DNA from: Oceanobacillus piezotolerans
Lineage (GTDB): Bacteria; Bacillota; Bacilli; Bacillales; Amphibacillaceae
Length of the DNA: 64,000 nucleotides
Assembly (NCBI RefSeq): GCF_003665065.1
Contig: NZ_RCHR01000001.1
Location: forward strand, 310,001-374,000
Reading direction: 5' to 3'
Shown here: in pieces, positions 18,040 through 28,174 of the stretch
Layout of the letters: the number at the start of each line of letters is the position of its first letter
Numbering within the stretch: the stretch's first letter is position 1
Translations under genes and position numbers: made by a program
Notes under the pieces: generated by a model
What the model was told of the DNA's origin: nothing
Seen by the model: the letters and a program-made list of their open reading frames with translations, nothing else
Database searches by the model: none

Positions 18040-20337
18040 ATGGATGAGCTTGTTCAAGAAGGTATTGAAGAAAAAAAATATATAAAAGGACAACTTCTTC
18101 GGATGATTTACCAAAATGAAGCAGAGCATTTCTCCATTGCTAAAATAAAGGTCCAAGATACAACGGAAGACTTCAAAGAAAAAGAAGTTGTCATTAAGGG
18201 GTATTTTTCTGCTCTTCAAGAACAAACAACCTACTATTTTTATGGAACCTTTGAGAAGCACGTTAAATTTGGTTTGCAATATACAGTTCATGCTTACAAG
18301 ACTTTTATTCCAAGTACCAAGGATGGACTAATATCCTATTTATCCAGCGAGCTTTTTTATGGTATAGGTAAGAAGACAGCGAAAAAGGTCGTGAACCATT
18401 TAGGGGAATCAGCCATATCTAAAATTCTAAATCAACCTGATTGTTTAGATGATATCCCTGGGTTAAAAAAAGAGACAAAGCAGCAATTAGTGAAAAGCTT
18501 ACAAGAAAATCAGGGTTTTGAGAATGTAGTCGTACATTTAGCTAAGTATAGTATTGGTCTTAAAATGGCACAAAAAATTTATAAAGTATATCAAGATTCC
18601 GCACTTGAAGTATTAGAAGAAGATCCATACCAGTATGTGTTTGAGATTGAAGGTTTCGGATTCCAGACGGCGGATGAAATTGCAAAGCAAAAAGGATTAT
18701 CCGTTTCACATCCAAATCGTATTGGTGCAGGTTGTGTTTTTGTTTTACAGAAAACCATTCAGGATGGTCATGTTTTCTTACCAATAGATGAATGCGTTCA
18801 TCAAGTATTGAATCTATTAAATGCAAGACAAGAGCTTACAGAGTCTAGCATTTTAGAAATATTGGAATCCCTGAACCAAGAGAAGCAGCTAATTTTAAAA
18901 GAGGGCAGGGTATATTTACCATCGCTTTATTATGCAGAAGACGGGTTCAGTTCCCGATTAAAAAAGATTCTGCAAAATGAAGTAGATGAAAAAACCTCCC
19001 TTGCAGAATTAATGAAGATTATTGGCGTGATTGAAGAAGAAGAAACATTAAGTTATGGAAAAGAGCAGTTTAATGCGATTAATAAGGCGATTGATTCTAA
19101 AGTATTGATTCTAACTGGTGGGCCAGGTACAGGAAAGACGACAGTAATTAAAGGAATCTTGAAAGCATATGGTGCAATTCACAGCCTATCCCTCGATCCG
19201 AATGACTATAAAAATAAAACTGAATTTCCTTTTATATTAACGGCGCCAACTGGCCGAGCAGCAAAAAGATTGAGTGAATCTACTCAACTTCCAGCTGTTA
19301 CTATCCATCGGTTATTAGGCTGGAATGGAAATGAGTTCGACAAGGATGAACATGAGCAGTTACAAGGAAAATATATTATTGTAGACGAATTTTCTATGGT
19401 TGATATATGGCTTGCCAATCATCTATTCAAGGCAATACCAGATGATATGCAGGTACTTTTAGTAGGTGATGAGGATCAATTGCCATCTGTCGGACCTGGT
19501 CAGGTATTGTCGGATTTACTTAGCAGCGAATTAATTCCATCTGTGACTTTGAATGAAGTTTATCGACAGAAAGAGGGCTCAAAAATTATTCAGCTTGCTC
19601 ACGATATTAAAAATAATAATTGTACCCCTAATTCCTTAAGTAAAGATAAGGATTTTAGTTTTATCTCTTGTTCAGAATCTCAAATGATAGGTTGTATCAC
19701 CCAAATTGTAAATAGGGCTTATGAGAAGGGCATTGATTTAAATGATATCCAGGTTCTCGCACCGATGTATCGTTCTCAAACCGGTATTACGATGATTAAC
19801 AAAGAGCTGCAGCTCTTAATTAATCCTAAAACGAAAAGAAGAAGAGAAGTAAAAGTACATGACGTGATTTATCGAGTTGGTGACAGGGTAATTCAGCTCG
19901 TGAATCAGCCTGAAGATGGTGTATACAATGGCGATATTGGAGAGATCGTTGCAATCTTCCGGGAGAATGAGAACACGGAGAACGAAGAACAAATTGTGAT
20001 TAGTTTTGATGAACGGGAAGTAGTGTACGTAAGAAAAGAGTATGATAACTTCATGCACGCCTATTGTATTTCCATTCATAAGTCTCAAGGAAGTGAGTTT
20101 CCGATTGTGATTTTGCCTGTCGTTTCTAGTTATCATCGTATGCTAAGAAAGAATTTACTTTATACTGCAATCACACGGAGTAAAGAATCTTTAATTATAT
20201 GTGGAGAAACAAATGCCTTTTTCAGAGGAATCCAAACAATTGACACCAATAATCGTTTCACTTCATTAAAAGAACATCTTCAAGAAAAGTTAGAGAAGGA
20301 AGATATGGAAGAGCTTACTCCATATGATTTTATGTAA
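18040..20337 (+). CDS. recD2: ATP-dependent DNA helicase RecD2 (YrrC)
   Basis: A superfamily 1B 5'-3' helicase not associated with RecBC, involved in mismatch and recombinational repair. An N-terminal OB-like region and tandem helix-hairpin-helix motifs (residues ~95-240, for example FYGIGKKTAKKV and IEGFGFQTADEIA) lead to the motor. Walker A is LTGGPGTGKTT (near 356), motif II is IIVDEFSMVD (near 442), and a C-terminal UvrD-like motif is AYCISIHKSQGSEF (near 676). ATG 18040 is chosen because GAGG ends 9 bp before it; a GTG at 18025 would add five residues and has no ribosome site. About 765 aa. Confidence 0.93.
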   Translation: MDELVQEGIEEKKYIKGQLLRMIYQNEAEHFSIAKIKVQDTTEDFKEKEVVIKGYFSALQEQTTYYFYGTFEKHVKFGLQYTVHAYKTFIPSTKDGLISYLSSELFYGIGKKTAKKVVNHLGESAISKILNQPDCLDDIPGLKKETKQQLVKSLQENQGFENVVVHLAKYSIGLKMAQKIYKVYQDSALEVLEEDPYQYVFEIEGFGFQTADEIAKQKGLSVSHPNRIGAGCVFVLQKTIQDGHVFLPIDECVHQVLNLLNARQELTESSILEILESLNQEKQLILKEGRVYLPSLYYAEDGFSSRLKKILQNEVDEKTSLAELMKIIGVIEEEETLSYGKEQFNAINKAIDSKVLILTGGPGTGKTTVIKGILKAYGAIHSLSLDPNDYKNKTEFPFILTAPTGRAAKRLSESTQLPAVTIHRLLGWNGNEFDKDEHEQLQGKYIIVDEFSMVDIWLANHLFKAIPDDMQVLLVGDEDQLPSVGPGQVLSDLLSSELIPSVTLNEVYRQKEGSKIIQLAHDIKNNNCTPNSLSKDKDFSFISCSESQMIGCITQIVNRAYEKGIDLNDIQVLAPMYRSQTGITMINKELQLLINPKTKRRREVKVHDVIYRVGDRVIQLVNQPEDGVYNGDIGEIVAIFRENENTENEEQIVISFDEREVVYVRKEYDNFMHAYCISIHKSQGSEFPIVILPVVSSYHRMLRKNLLYTAITRSKESLIICGETNAFFRGIQTIDTNNRFTSLKEHLQEKLEKEDMEELTPYDFM

Positions 20338-20406
20338 ATGTATATTTCTGTTGTTTTCGGGCAACACTCTCATTATAAATGATATCTATGAACCTGAGGT
20401 GTTAAT

Positions 20407-20598
20407 ATGATAATGAGATGTCCGAATTGCAATAGTAGAGACATTGGAAAAATTGGAGCTCAAAATTATTACTGCTGGAATTGTTTTATTGAAATGTCTA
20501 TATTAAATAATGAATTAACCGTCCATCAAATTGAATCAGATGGTAGTTTAAGCTCACTCAATGACTTATTTACGGAAGAAGAGCTGAAACTTCAATAA
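20407..20598 (+). CDS. Small zinc-ribbon protein of unknown function (63 aa)
   Basis: MIMRCPNCNSRDIG...YYCWNCFIEM: two CxxC pairs (residues ~5-8 and ~23-26) make a rubredoxin/zinc-ribbon-like knuckle, followed by an acidic tail ending FTEEELKLQ. The GAGGTG ribosome site supports translation. I do not recognise a characterised family; it may bind metal or nucleic acid. It lies between recD2 and the AI-2E-type permease, 69 bp after the one and 44 bp before the other. Confidence 0.75.
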   Translation: MIMRCPNCNSRDIGKIGAQNYYCWNCFIEMSILNNELTVHQIESDGSLSSLNDLFTEEELKLQ

Positions 20599-20642
20599 CC
20601 AAGCGTTTACCTTGATTATTTCACTTTCCAGAGGAGGAATGC

Positions 20643-21719
20643 ATGGTGATTCATCAAGATAGACGGTATCGTTATCTGATATGGATAATTTTTGGCATTC
20701 TTACCTTTCTTTTTATCTACTTATTGGTTAAGACGTATCCGTTTTATAGTGAGATTTTTTCGTTTTTATGGAGATTATTGATTCCGTTTATAATAGCCTC
20801 CTTAATTGCATATTTATTATATCCTGTGATTGAGAAACTTGACCATTACAATATTCATAGAGGAATAGCGATTCTATTCATATATATTCTCTTTTTTGGT
20901 GGGGTGGGCTTTCTAATCTATAGAATCTATCCACAGGTCATTCATCAAGTGAGGGATTTAACCAATAACTTCCCTTTATTTATGGATATGTATCGGAATA
21001 GTATCCAGCAGGTTTATAATTTTACCTCTTTCTTACCTGAAAATGTCCATGATAAAATGGATGATATTATTTTAGGTATAGAAAATAGCTTAGACATTTT
21101 GCTATCCAAACTTATAAGTGGCTTTACAAGAATTTTCGATATGGTGATCGTTATTACAGTGATTCCTGTACTCGTATTTTACTTCCTTAAAGATTATGAC
21201 AAGATGAAGAATTTTGTTAAAGGGTTTATTCCCCATAAATTTGTTGGAAAAACGAGTGAAGTCATACATGCAATCGATGATAGTTTAGGAAAATATATTC
21301 GTGGCCAATTAATTGTTTGCCTATTTGTTAGCATAACCTCGATGCTCATCTTTAAACTGTTAGATTTGGAATACGCATTACTGCTTGCTATAGTAATGGG
21401 AATTACTAATATAATTCCATATTTTGGCCCTATTTTAGGAGCGATACCAGCTGTAATTATTGCTTATACAACAACAGGTCAAATTAAACTTATATTTTTT
21501 GTTTTGATTGGTATTTTGGTTATTCAAATTATAGAAGGAAATCTGCTGTCTCCATATATTGTTGGCAAAAGTGTGGCAATCCATCCTGTAGCCATTATCT
21601 TCGCTTTATTATTAGGTGGAGAATTATTTGGTGTAATTGGGTTAATTTTTGCTGTTCCTTTACTAACAATAGGGAAAGTTATCGTAAATCATGTTATAGC
21701 TTTTCCTGGTAATCGTTGA
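20643..21719 (+). CDS. AI-2E family transporter (YrrI-like)
   Basis: A 358-aa polytopic membrane protein of the AI-2E/PerM superfamily. Hydrophobic helices are at about 13-35, 38-58, 70-90, 150-180 and five more in the C-terminal half. The conserved region ITNIIPYFGPILGAIPA (near 250) and the C-terminal HPVAIIFALLLGGELFGVIG-type segment are clear. Family members export signals or ions; the substrate here cannot be inferred. The B. subtilis homologue yrrI is likewise just upstream of alaS. The alaS leader promoter overlaps its stop codon. Confidence 0.9.
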   Translation: MVIHQDRRYRYLIWIIFGILTFLFIYLLVKTYPFYSEIFSFLWRLLIPFIIASLIAYLLYPVIEKLDHYNIHRGIAILFIYILFFGGVGFLIYRIYPQVIHQVRDLTNNFPLFMDMYRNSIQQVYNFTSFLPENVHDKMDDIILGIENSLDILLSKLISGFTRIFDMVIVITVIPVLVFYFLKDYDKMKNFVKGFIPHKFVGKTSEVIHAIDDSLGKYIRGQLIVCLFVSITSMLIFKLLDLEYALLLAIVMGITNIIPYFGPILGAIPAVIIAYTTTGQIKLIFFVLIGILVIQIIEGNLLSPYIVGKSVAIHPVAIIFALLLGGELFGVIGLIFAVPLLTIGKVIVNHVIAFPGNR

Positions 21720-21744
21720 CAATATGTCTGAAGTTTTTTATACT
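21716..21744 (+). promoter_or_regulatory. Promoter of the alaS leader
   Basis: Consensus TTGACA (21716-21721), a 17-bp spacer and TATACT (21739-21744). The -35 spans the stop codon of the permease gene. Confidence 0.7.
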
Positions 21745-21750
21745 CTAATC

Positions 21751-22013
21751 AGTTAAATATAAATACCACATATTTGCTAAAATAATGAAAGTGATCAGTA
21801 CATGAAGTTCAGTTTATTAGAGAAGGATTTTCTTGGCTGAAAAAAATCCTAAACAAGAGTCATGGAAAGCTACACTGGAGTGCGACTAATCCCCGCCGGT
21901 ATCATACCGTTAACATGAGTAAGTGATGAACTTTAAGCAAGTAATCAGTTCATAATTAGGGTGGTACCGCGATATATCTCGTCCCTGCATAATGCAGAGA
22001 GGGGATTTTTTTG
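21751..22013 (+). promoter_or_regulatory. T-box riboswitch of alaS, Ala (GCU) specifier
   Basis: The T-box AGGGTGGTACCGCG is at 21958-21971. It is followed by a terminator hairpin centred on TGCATAATGCA and ending in T7. In stem I, AGTG with ATCAGTA on the 5' side pairs with CACT on the 3' side, and the specifier loop reads GAAA-GCT-A, giving Ala GCU at 21869-21871, the same context as in the hisS leader. Uncharged tRNA-Ala would favour read-through. The gene starts about 500 bp further on, beyond a repeat element. Confidence 0.88.
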
Positions 22014-22059
22014 TTTTATAAGAAAGCTGTTTTCTATTTGATAGTTGATACTTACAAAT

Positions 22060-22455
22060 ATAGATAGACTTCTGATTAGTTTAATTCAGTATAGTGCATA
22101 AAACCCACAGCGGAAATACACTACGCTTTCCGCGAGCGCTGTTGAGCCTCCTCGAGACTAGGCTTTTCATCCCGCAGGAGTCTCCGTGTATTTCCTCCGC
22201 TAATTAGTGCTTAAACTTTTAATGTATAGATGGTAAAAGCTAAGTTAAACATGAAGTGATTGTAGCGGAGGGCAGTCGACTCCTGCGGGAAAGAGAAGAC
22301 GCTGAGACCCCGCAGTGAGCGGTCTCTGCGAATGAGGAGGCTCAGCGCGAGCCCGCGGAAAGCGTACTGCCCGCAGCGGAAATCACAAGCACATATTTTT
22401 GGTTTAGTGTTTTTAAGCTAAATATTGAATTAAGTTAATTCACTATATCTATCAA
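22060..22455 (+). repeat. Interspersed MITE-like repeat, copy 2 (core forward)
   Basis: Same family and core orientation as the copy at 14520-14997, but shorter: the 60-bp module and the roughly 23-bp module are absent, giving direct ACTCCT-GCGGGAAAG and GAGACTAGGC junctions. The left end reads ATAGATAGACTTCTGATTAGTTTAATTCAG and the right end GTTAATTCACTATATCTATCAA. It lies between the alaS T-box terminator and the alaS ribosome binding site, so it is inside the read-through transcript. Confidence 0.85.
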
Positions 22456-22517
22456 CTGTCAAAATCAATAAATAGCGAAATGGCCAATTGGAAATCATAT
22501 TTTTAGGAGGAAATATA

Positions 22518-25151
22518 ATGAAAAAATTAACATCCGCACAAGTTAGACAGATGTATATCGACTTTTTTAAAGAAAAAGGCCACCGAGTAGAGCCTAGTGC
22601 TTCTCTAGTCCCTATGGACGATCCAACATTGCTTTGGATTAACAGTGGAGTTGCAACCCTTAAGAAGTACTTTGATGGTCGTGTTATTCCAGAAAACCCT
22701 CGAATAGTTAATGCTCAGAAAGCCATTCGTACAAATGACATTGAGAATGTTGGATATACAGCAAGACACCATACGTTCTTTGAGATGCTAGGAAATTTCT
22801 CTATTGGGGATTACTTTAAAAAAGAAGCAATTCAATGGGCTTGGGAGTTTTTAACAAGTGAGAAATGGTTAGGACTTGATCCAGAAAAGCTATCCGTAAC
22901 CGTGCATCCAGAAGATGATGAAGCATTTGATTTCTGGCTTAATGAAATAAAATTACCAAAAGAAAGAATTATCCGTTTGGAAGAAAATTTCTGGGATATT
23001 GGAGAAGGACCGAGTGGACCTAATACAGAGATTTTTTATGACAGAGGAGAAGCATTTGGCAATGACCCAACAGACCCGGAATTATATCCAGGTGGGGAAA
23101 ATAACCGTTATCTAGAAATATGGAATTTGGTGTTTTCGCAATTCAATCATAATCCTGATGATACGTATACTCCGCTTCCTAAGAAGAATATTGATACTGG
23201 TATGGGCCTGGAGAGAATGGTCTCTGTCATTCAGGATGCTCCGACTAACTTTGAAACCGATTTGTTTATGCCAATTATTCGTAAGACAGAAGAGTTAGCA
23301 ACAACAACTTATGGTAGAGCAACTGAAAGTGATACAGCCTTCAAGGTAATAGCAGATCACATTCGTACTGTAAGCTTTGCTATAGGTGATGGAGCATTAC
23401 CATCTAATGAGGGTCGTGGCTATGTATTAAGAAGATTATTGCGCAGAGCAGTAAGATTCGCAAAAGAAATTGGAATCAATAAACCTTTCATGTATGAATT
23501 AGTAGAGACTGTTGGAGAAATTATGGAAGAATTCTATCCAGAGGTGCTGAAGCAAAAAGATTTAATTAAGTCTATTGTTAAGGTAGAAGAAGAACGATTC
23601 CATGAAACACTTAATGATGGGCTGGAAATTTTGACGACAATTATGAAGGAAGAAAAGGAAAAAGGAAATACAGTATTCCCAGGAGTGGAAGTATTCCGGT
23701 TATACGATACGTATGGATTTCCAAAGGAATTAACCGAAGAGTATGTATCAAAAGAAGGATTTACAATAGATGAAGACGGTTATAACGAGGAAATGCAAAA
23801 ACAACAAGACCGTGCTAGAAATGCCCGTCAAAAAGTAGATTCTATGAAAGTACAAGACAATGCTTTAAGTGAAATTGAAGTCGAAAGTGAATTCGTTGGT
23901 TATGACCATTATGAAGTAGAAACGGAGATTGTATCCATTTTCAATGGAAAAGAGATAGTTGATACTGCGAAGAAAGGTGATGAGGTATTTGTATTCCTCC
24001 GTTCTACTCCGTTTTATGCGGAAAGTGGTGGACAGGTAGCGGATCATGGCTGGATCTATACGGACGAAGCATCTTTATATGTAAAAGATGTAAAAAAATC
24101 ACCTAAAGGCCAACATATTCATCATGTAGTAGTAAAAGATGGAGAAGTACGCAATGAAGAGAGTGTGAGAGCGTCTATTGATTCGACTTTCCGAACCTCC
24201 ATTATTAAAAATCACACCGGAACGCATTTATTACATCAAGCATTAAAGGATGTTTTAGGATCACACGTGAATCAAGCAGGCTCGTTAGTTACACCCGAAC
24301 GCTTAAGATTTGATTTCTCCCATTTTCAACCAGTTACAGAAGAGGAATTACATCAAATTGAACAAAAGGTTAATGAAAAAATATGGCAAGCGTTGCCTGT
24401 TGAAATTAATCTAAAAAAATTGGCAGAAGCGAAAGAAATGGGTGCAATGGCACTATTTGGAGAAAAATATGGTGATATTGTTCGCGTAGTTCAGATTGGT
24501 GATTACAGTCTAGAACTTTGTGGTGGGTGTCATGTTCGTAATAGTTCAGAGATAGGCTTGTTTAAGATAGTTTCTGAAAGTGGAATAGGGGCTGGTATCA
24601 GAAGAATTGAGGCTGTGACAAGTAAGTTTGCATATCAATTTTTAAGTCAAAAGATAGATATTCTTCAATCGGCTGCTAAATTAGTAAAAACAAGTGATGA
24701 AAAGGTACCTGAACGAATCGAAAGTTTATTTAACGAGTTAAAACAAGTACAAAAAGAAAATGATTCATTAAATGCGAAATTAGCAAATGCAGAAGCAGCC
24801 TCCATCCTTGACCAAGTGAAAACCATTAATGAGGTACCATTGCTAGCACAAAAAGTTCATGTGAAAGATATGAACCAGCTTAGAAACATGGTAGACGAAT
24901 TAAAACAAAAGTTATCAACAAGTATCATATTGTTAGCTGCTGAAAGTGATGGGAAGGTACTATTAGCTTCAGGAGTTTCCAAAGATTTAGTTGAAAAAGG
25001 ATACCATGCAGGGAAATTAATTAAACATGCTGCCGAAGTATGCGGAGGCGGTGGTGGTGGACGTCCTGACATGGCTCAAGCAGGTGGTAAGAATCCGGCT
25101 AAAATAGAAGAGGCATTACTAGCTGCCCAAGAATATATCAATAAGGTCTAA
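22518..25151 (+). CDS. alaS: Alanyl-tRNA synthetase
   Basis: An 877-aa class II synthetase. The N-terminal aminoacylation domain begins [19 protein letters not shown] and contains [23 protein letters not shown]. The editing domain carries the zinc motifs HTGTHLLHQ (near 566) and CGGCHV (near 664). A coiled coil precedes the C-Ala/DHHA1 domain with [15 protein letters not shown] (near 840). ATG 22518 follows TTTAGGAGGAAATATA; an in-frame ATG 30 bp upstream has no ribosome site. Confidence 0.97.
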   Translation: MKKLTSAQVRQMYIDFFKEKGHRVEPSASLVPMDDPTLLWINSGVATLKKYFDGRVIPENPRIVNAQKAIRTNDIENVGYTARHHTFFEMLGNFSIGDYFKKEAIQWAWEFLTSEKWLGLDPEKLSVTVHPEDDEAFDFWLNEIKLPKERIIRLEENFWDIGEGPSGPNTEIFYDRGEAFGNDPTDPELYPGGENNRYLEIWNLVFSQFNHNPDDTYTPLPKKNIDTGMGLERMVSVIQDAPTNFETDLFMPIIRKTEELATTTYGRATESDTAFKVIADHIRTVSFAIGDGALPSNEGRGYVLRRLLRRAVRFAKEIGINKPFMYELVETVGEIMEEFYPEVLKQKDLIKSIVKVEEERFHETLNDGLEILTTIMKEEKEKGNTVFPGVEVFRLYDTYGFPKELTEEYVSKEGFTIDEDGYNEEMQKQQDRARNARQKVDSMKVQDNALSEIEVESEFVGYDHYEVETEIVSIFNGKEIVDTAKKGDEVFVFLRSTPFYAESGGQVADHGWIYTDEASLYVKDVKKSPKGQHIHHVVVKDGEVRNEESVRASIDSTFRTSIIKNHTGTHLLHQALKDVLGSHVNQAGSLVTPERLRFDFSHFQPVTEEELHQIEQKVNEKIWQALPVEINLKKLAEAKEMGAMALFGEKYGDIVRVVQIGDYSLELCGGCHVRNSSEIGLFKIVSESGIGAGIRRIEAVTSKFAYQFLSQKIDILQSAAKLVKTSDEKVPERIESLFNELKQVQKENDSLNAKLANAEAASILDQVKTINEVPLLAQKVHVKDMNQLRNMVDELKQKLSTSIILLAAESDGKVLLASGVSKDLVEKGYHAGKLIKHAAEVCGGGGGGRPDMAQAGGKNPAKIEEALLAAQEYINKV

Positions 25152-25254
25152 TAGAACAGATGAAAATGATATAATATTTTCATGAAACATGTTAAGATGT
25201 TATTAAAGTATATTCAAAGTAAAGGATCAGTTTTTTTAAGGACGGGGTGTCGTA

Positions 25255-25521
25255 ATGAGTTCCAACGATAAAACAATGAAATTCAACTTTTCAGAAGAAC
25301 CATTTGATCAGGACATAAAGGAAATACTATTTACAGTTCATCAGGCCTTAAATGAAAAAGGATATAACCCAATTAATCAAATCGTTGGTTATTTACTTTC
25401 TGGTGATCCAGCTTATATTCCGAGATATAATGATGCAAGAAATCTCATTAGAAAAGTAGAGCGCGATGAAGTAATAGAAGAATTAGTTAAATTTTATTTA
25501 GAACAGCAAAAGGCGGATTAA
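25255..25521 (+). CDS. ireB: IreB family regulatory phosphoprotein (UPF0297)
   Basis: An 88-aa protein with the family core [57 protein letters not shown]. In Enterococcus IreB is a substrate of the PASTA kinase IreK that affects cephalosporin resistance; in Bacillus (yrzL) the role is unsettled. Thr7 lies in the segment phosphorylated in IreB. The ireB-ruvX-DUF1292 order is widely conserved, and the stop abuts the ATG of ruvX with no gap. Confidence 0.93.
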   Translation: MSSNDKTMKFNFSEEPFDQDIKEILFTVHQALNEKGYNPINQIVGYLLSGDPAYIPRYNDARNLIRKVERDEVIEELVKFYLEQQKAD

Positions 25522-25935
25522 ATGAAAATTATTGGATTGGATGTTGGTTCAAAAACGATAGGTGTTGCTGTCAGTGACGCACTAGGATGGACCGCTCAGG
25601 GTTTAACAACTTTATATTGGAATGAAGACGATATTCATTCTGCAGACGAATCTCTAAGTGAAATAATAAAGGAACATGATATTGGTAAAGCTATTATAGG
25701 ATTACCAAAGAATATGAATGGTACAATAGGTGAACGTGGAGAAGCTTCCATTAGGTTCGCTGAGTATATGGAAGAGACTTTCAAGATTCCTACAGTTTTG
25801 TGGGATGAACGTCTTACCACAATGGCTGCTGAAAGAGTACTTCTTGAGGCCGATATGAGTCGCAAGAAACGCAAGAAAGTTATTGATAAGATGGCAGCAG
25901 TTATGATTTTGCAAGGATATTTAGATAAAAAATGA
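25522..25935 (+). CDS. ruvX: YqgF/RuvX RNase H-fold nuclease
   Basis: A 137-aa RNase H-like protein with [15 protein letters not shown] at the N terminus (first catalytic Asp), a middle IGLPKNMNG segment, and [10 protein letters not shown]...[14 protein letters not shown] at the C terminus. This family was predicted to resolve Holliday junctions; in E. coli YqgF is linked to 16S rRNA 5'-end processing, so the cellular role is debated. Translation is probably coupled to ireB upstream and the next gene starts 9 bp downstream. Confidence 0.94.
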   Translation: MKIIGLDVGSKTIGVAVSDALGWTAQGLTTLYWNEDDIHSADESLSEIIKEHDIGKAIIGLPKNMNGTIGERGEASIRFAEYMEETFKIPTVLWDERLTTMAAERVLLEADMSRKKRKKVIDKMAAVMILQGYLDKK

Positions 25936-25944
25936 GGTGAGTTT

Positions 25945-26232
25945 GTGGCATTAGAAAAGAAAGAACGAATTATTGTACCAGACGAGAATGGTGAGGAACA
26001 TCTATTTGAAGTATTGTTTACCTTTGATGTAGATGAAACAGGTCAATCCTATATTGCTGTTGTACCAGTTGAACAAGCAGAGGATGAAGAAGTAGAAGTT
26101 TATGCTTTCCGTTATGAAGAAACAGAGAAAGAAGATCTCTCCTTATTCCCAATTGAATCTGACGAAGAATGGGACATGGTAGAAGAAATGTTAAATACGT
26201 TAGCAGATGAAGAAGAACTAAATGCCGACTAA
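25945..26232 (+). CDS. DUF1292 family acidic protein (YrzB-like)
   Basis: A very acidic 95-aa protein (EQAEDEEVEVYAFRYEE, EEEMLNTLADEEE) typical of the DUF1292/UPF0473 family always found after ireB and ruvX. Function unknown. The start at 25945 is probably GTG (GAGGTGAGTTT-GTG). A strong terminator follows. Confidence 0.9.
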   Translation: MALEKKERIIVPDENGEEHLFEVLFTFDVDETGQSYIAVVPVEQAEDEEVEVYAFRYEETEKEDLSLFPIESDEEWDMVEEMLNTLADEEELNAD

Positions 26233-26237
26233 CACAA

Positions 26238-26276
26238 ACAAAGCTGATGTTTACTGACATCAGCTTTGTTTTTTTA
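26238..26276 (+). terminator. Terminator of the alaS-ireB-ruvX-DUF1292 region
   Basis: ACAAAGCTGATGT and ACATCAGCTTTGT form a 13-bp perfect stem with a TTACTG-type loop, followed by a T-run. Confidence 0.85.
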
Positions 26277-26312
26277 AGACTACATAATATAAAATTGTGG
26301 TATATGATAATA

Positions 26313-26828
26313 AATATAGACTTCTGATTAGTTTAATTCAGTATATTGTCTAAAAACACCGGAAACACCAGGGAAATACGCGGGGTGATTTCCGCTGCGG
26401 ACAGTACGCTTCCCACGGGCAACGTCTCAGCCTCGGGCCAACAGGATGTTGGTCACAAAGGCGTTGCGACAGGACGTGGCGTTCTTAGCCTTTGTTCCTT
26501 CTCACTTCCTGCGGGTTCTTCGCTTGTAGCTTTTCCCACATGACAAGGAAGGCTACGGCAGCAATACATCGCACGAAGAAGAAGTGCTATTCTTTTTCGA
26601 GGAGTCGACTGCCCTCCGCTACAATCACATCATATGTGGAGTTGTGTTTCCTTTATAGCACCATACCAGCGGAGGAAATACACGAAGACTCCTGCGGGAT
26701 GAGAAGCATAGGTGAGACCCCACAGAGACGTTAGTCTCGAGGAGGCTCAGCAGCGCCCGCGGAAAGCGTAGTGTATTTCCGGAGCGGTATTACCCACTAT
26801 TTTTGATAATTCGCAGTTTATATCAACT
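26313..26828 (-). repeat. Interspersed MITE-like repeat, copy 3 (core inverted, longest)
   Basis: The left flank TATAGACTTCTGATTAGTTTAATTCAGTATA is nearly identical and in the same orientation as the left end of copy 2. The core runs the other way, from GGTGATTTCCGCTGCGGACAGTACGC to GCCCGCGGAAAGCGTAGTGTATTTCCGGAGCGG. It contains the 60-bp module (26540-26600, reverse orientation). It also has an extra segment of about 70 bp (26438-26506) with two palindromes: CCAACA-GGA-TGTTGG and ACAAAGGC...GCCTTTGT. Any ORFs over it have no homology I recognise and look accidental. Confidence 0.82.
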
Positions 26829-26940
26829 AAGAAAGAGCAAAAAAAGTAACAAATTAATACCGTAGTCGTCCTTCCAACATAAAAATAATGGATATAAATG
26901 TGCTTTTTTAGTATAATATGACGAATGAGAGGGGGATTTT

Positions 26941-28056
26941 ATGTCCAAGAATAACAATAAGGGATCTTTTAAGGACAACCTCATTGCGAGAAGTGAAGAG
27001 GCAACTAAAGTTAGGAAAATTGCTTCCGTTATTATATTGGCAATACTATTACTTATTATTGTTGGTGGAGTATCAGGCTATTTGTATATCAAATCTGCAT
27101 TAGAGCCAGTAGATCCTAACAATGGTGAAGAAATAATTGTAGAGATTCCATTAGGTTCTTCCAGTTCAAACATTGCAAGTATTTTAGAAGAAAGTGGTGT
27201 GATTAAGAATGCAACCATCTTTCAACTATACATAAAGTTAAATAATTACTCAGACTTTCAAGCTGGAAATTATACACTAACACAATCAATGTCCCTTGAT
27301 GAAATTGCTGAGAACATACAAGAAGGCAAAGTATTGCAGGAACCAATTTATCGAGTAACAATTCCAGAGGGTCTCACAATAGAACAAATGGCCGATATCT
27401 ATGCAGAGAAATTACCCTTTACTAAGGAAGAATTTCTGGAAGTAGTGAATAATGAAGATTATATTAACGAATTAATAAAAAGATATAGTGTTTTAACAGA
27501 GGACATCTTACAAGAGGATATACTGGTACCGTTAGAAGGTTATTTATTTGCTGCTACTTATGACTTCTATGAAGAAGAACCAACTGTAGAATCTGTAATA
27601 GAACAAATGCTCTCTCAGACTGAATTAATTGTTTCGAATTATCTTGCTGCGATTGAGGAAAGAGGATTAACGATACATGAAGCTGTTACATTAAGTTCTT
27701 TGGTGGAAAAAGAGGCTAGTAATGAAGAACAAAGAAAACAAATTGCAGGGGTCTTCTATAATCGTCTGGAAGAGGGGATGAAATTGCAGACTGATCCAAC
27801 CGTTGCTTATGCGATAGGTGAGCATCTTCAGACAACGTTGTATGAGCATTTAGAGGAAGATTCACCTTATAATACTTATATGATTGAAGGCCTGCCAATT
27901 GGACCTATCTCAAACTTCTCAGCAAGCTCACTGGATGCAGTTGTTAATCCTATGGACTCCGATTACCTATACTTCCTGCATGACGCGCAAGGAAATATTC
28001 ATTATGCTGAAACCAACGAAGAACATAATCAAAATAGAGCTGAATATCTAAATTAA
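26941..28056 (+). CDS. mltG: Endolytic murein transglycosylase MltG (YceG-like)
   Basis: A 371-aa membrane-anchored lytic transglycosylase that cuts nascent glycan strands. A cytoplasmic basic N-tail precedes one transmembrane helix (about 22-48). A LysM-like region follows (about 55-130) with IPLGSSSSNIASILEESGVI. The catalytic YceG domain carries SLVEKEAS (catalytic Glu near 258), VFYNRLEEGMKLQTDPTV and EGLPIGPISNF. The ATG has GAGAGGGGGATTTT upstream. It corresponds to B. subtilis yrrL. Confidence 0.95.
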   Translation: MSKNNNKGSFKDNLIARSEEATKVRKIASVIILAILLLIIVGGVSGYLYIKSALEPVDPNNGEEIIVEIPLGSSSSNIASILEESGVIKNATIFQLYIKLNNYSDFQAGNYTLTQSMSLDEIAENIQEGKVLQEPIYRVTIPEGLTIEQMADIYAEKLPFTKEEFLEVVNNEDYINELIKRYSVLTEDILQEDILVPLEGYLFAATYDFYEEEPTVESVIEQMLSQTELIVSNYLAAIEERGLTIHEAVTLSSLVEKEASNEEQRKQIAGVFYNRLEEGMKLQTDPTVAYAIGEHLQTTLYEHLEEDSPYNTYMIEGLPIGPISNFSASSLDAVVNPMDSDYLYFLHDAQGNIHYAETNEEHNQNRAEYLN

Positions 28057-28068
28057 TAAAGAAAATGC

Positions 28069-28104
28069 AGAAATGTGATCTATTTTCACATTTCTCATTT
28101 TTTT
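28069..28104 (+). terminator. Terminator of mltG
   Basis: AGAAATGTGA and TCACATTTCT form a perfect 10-bp stem followed by CATTTTTTT. Confidence 0.8.
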
Positions 28105-28174
28105 CAAGAAGTCGGTATGTTTCTAATGGATTAGGTTATTAAAATAGTATTGTTCAGAGAATTGGGGTAGGGAA

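Noticed and set aside
26346..26734. Overlapping plus-strand ORFs of 65 and 80 codons inside the third repeat copy
   Set aside because: They lie in a palindromic non-coding repeat, have no ribosome sites and no family resemblance; open frames result from GC-rich repeat sequence.
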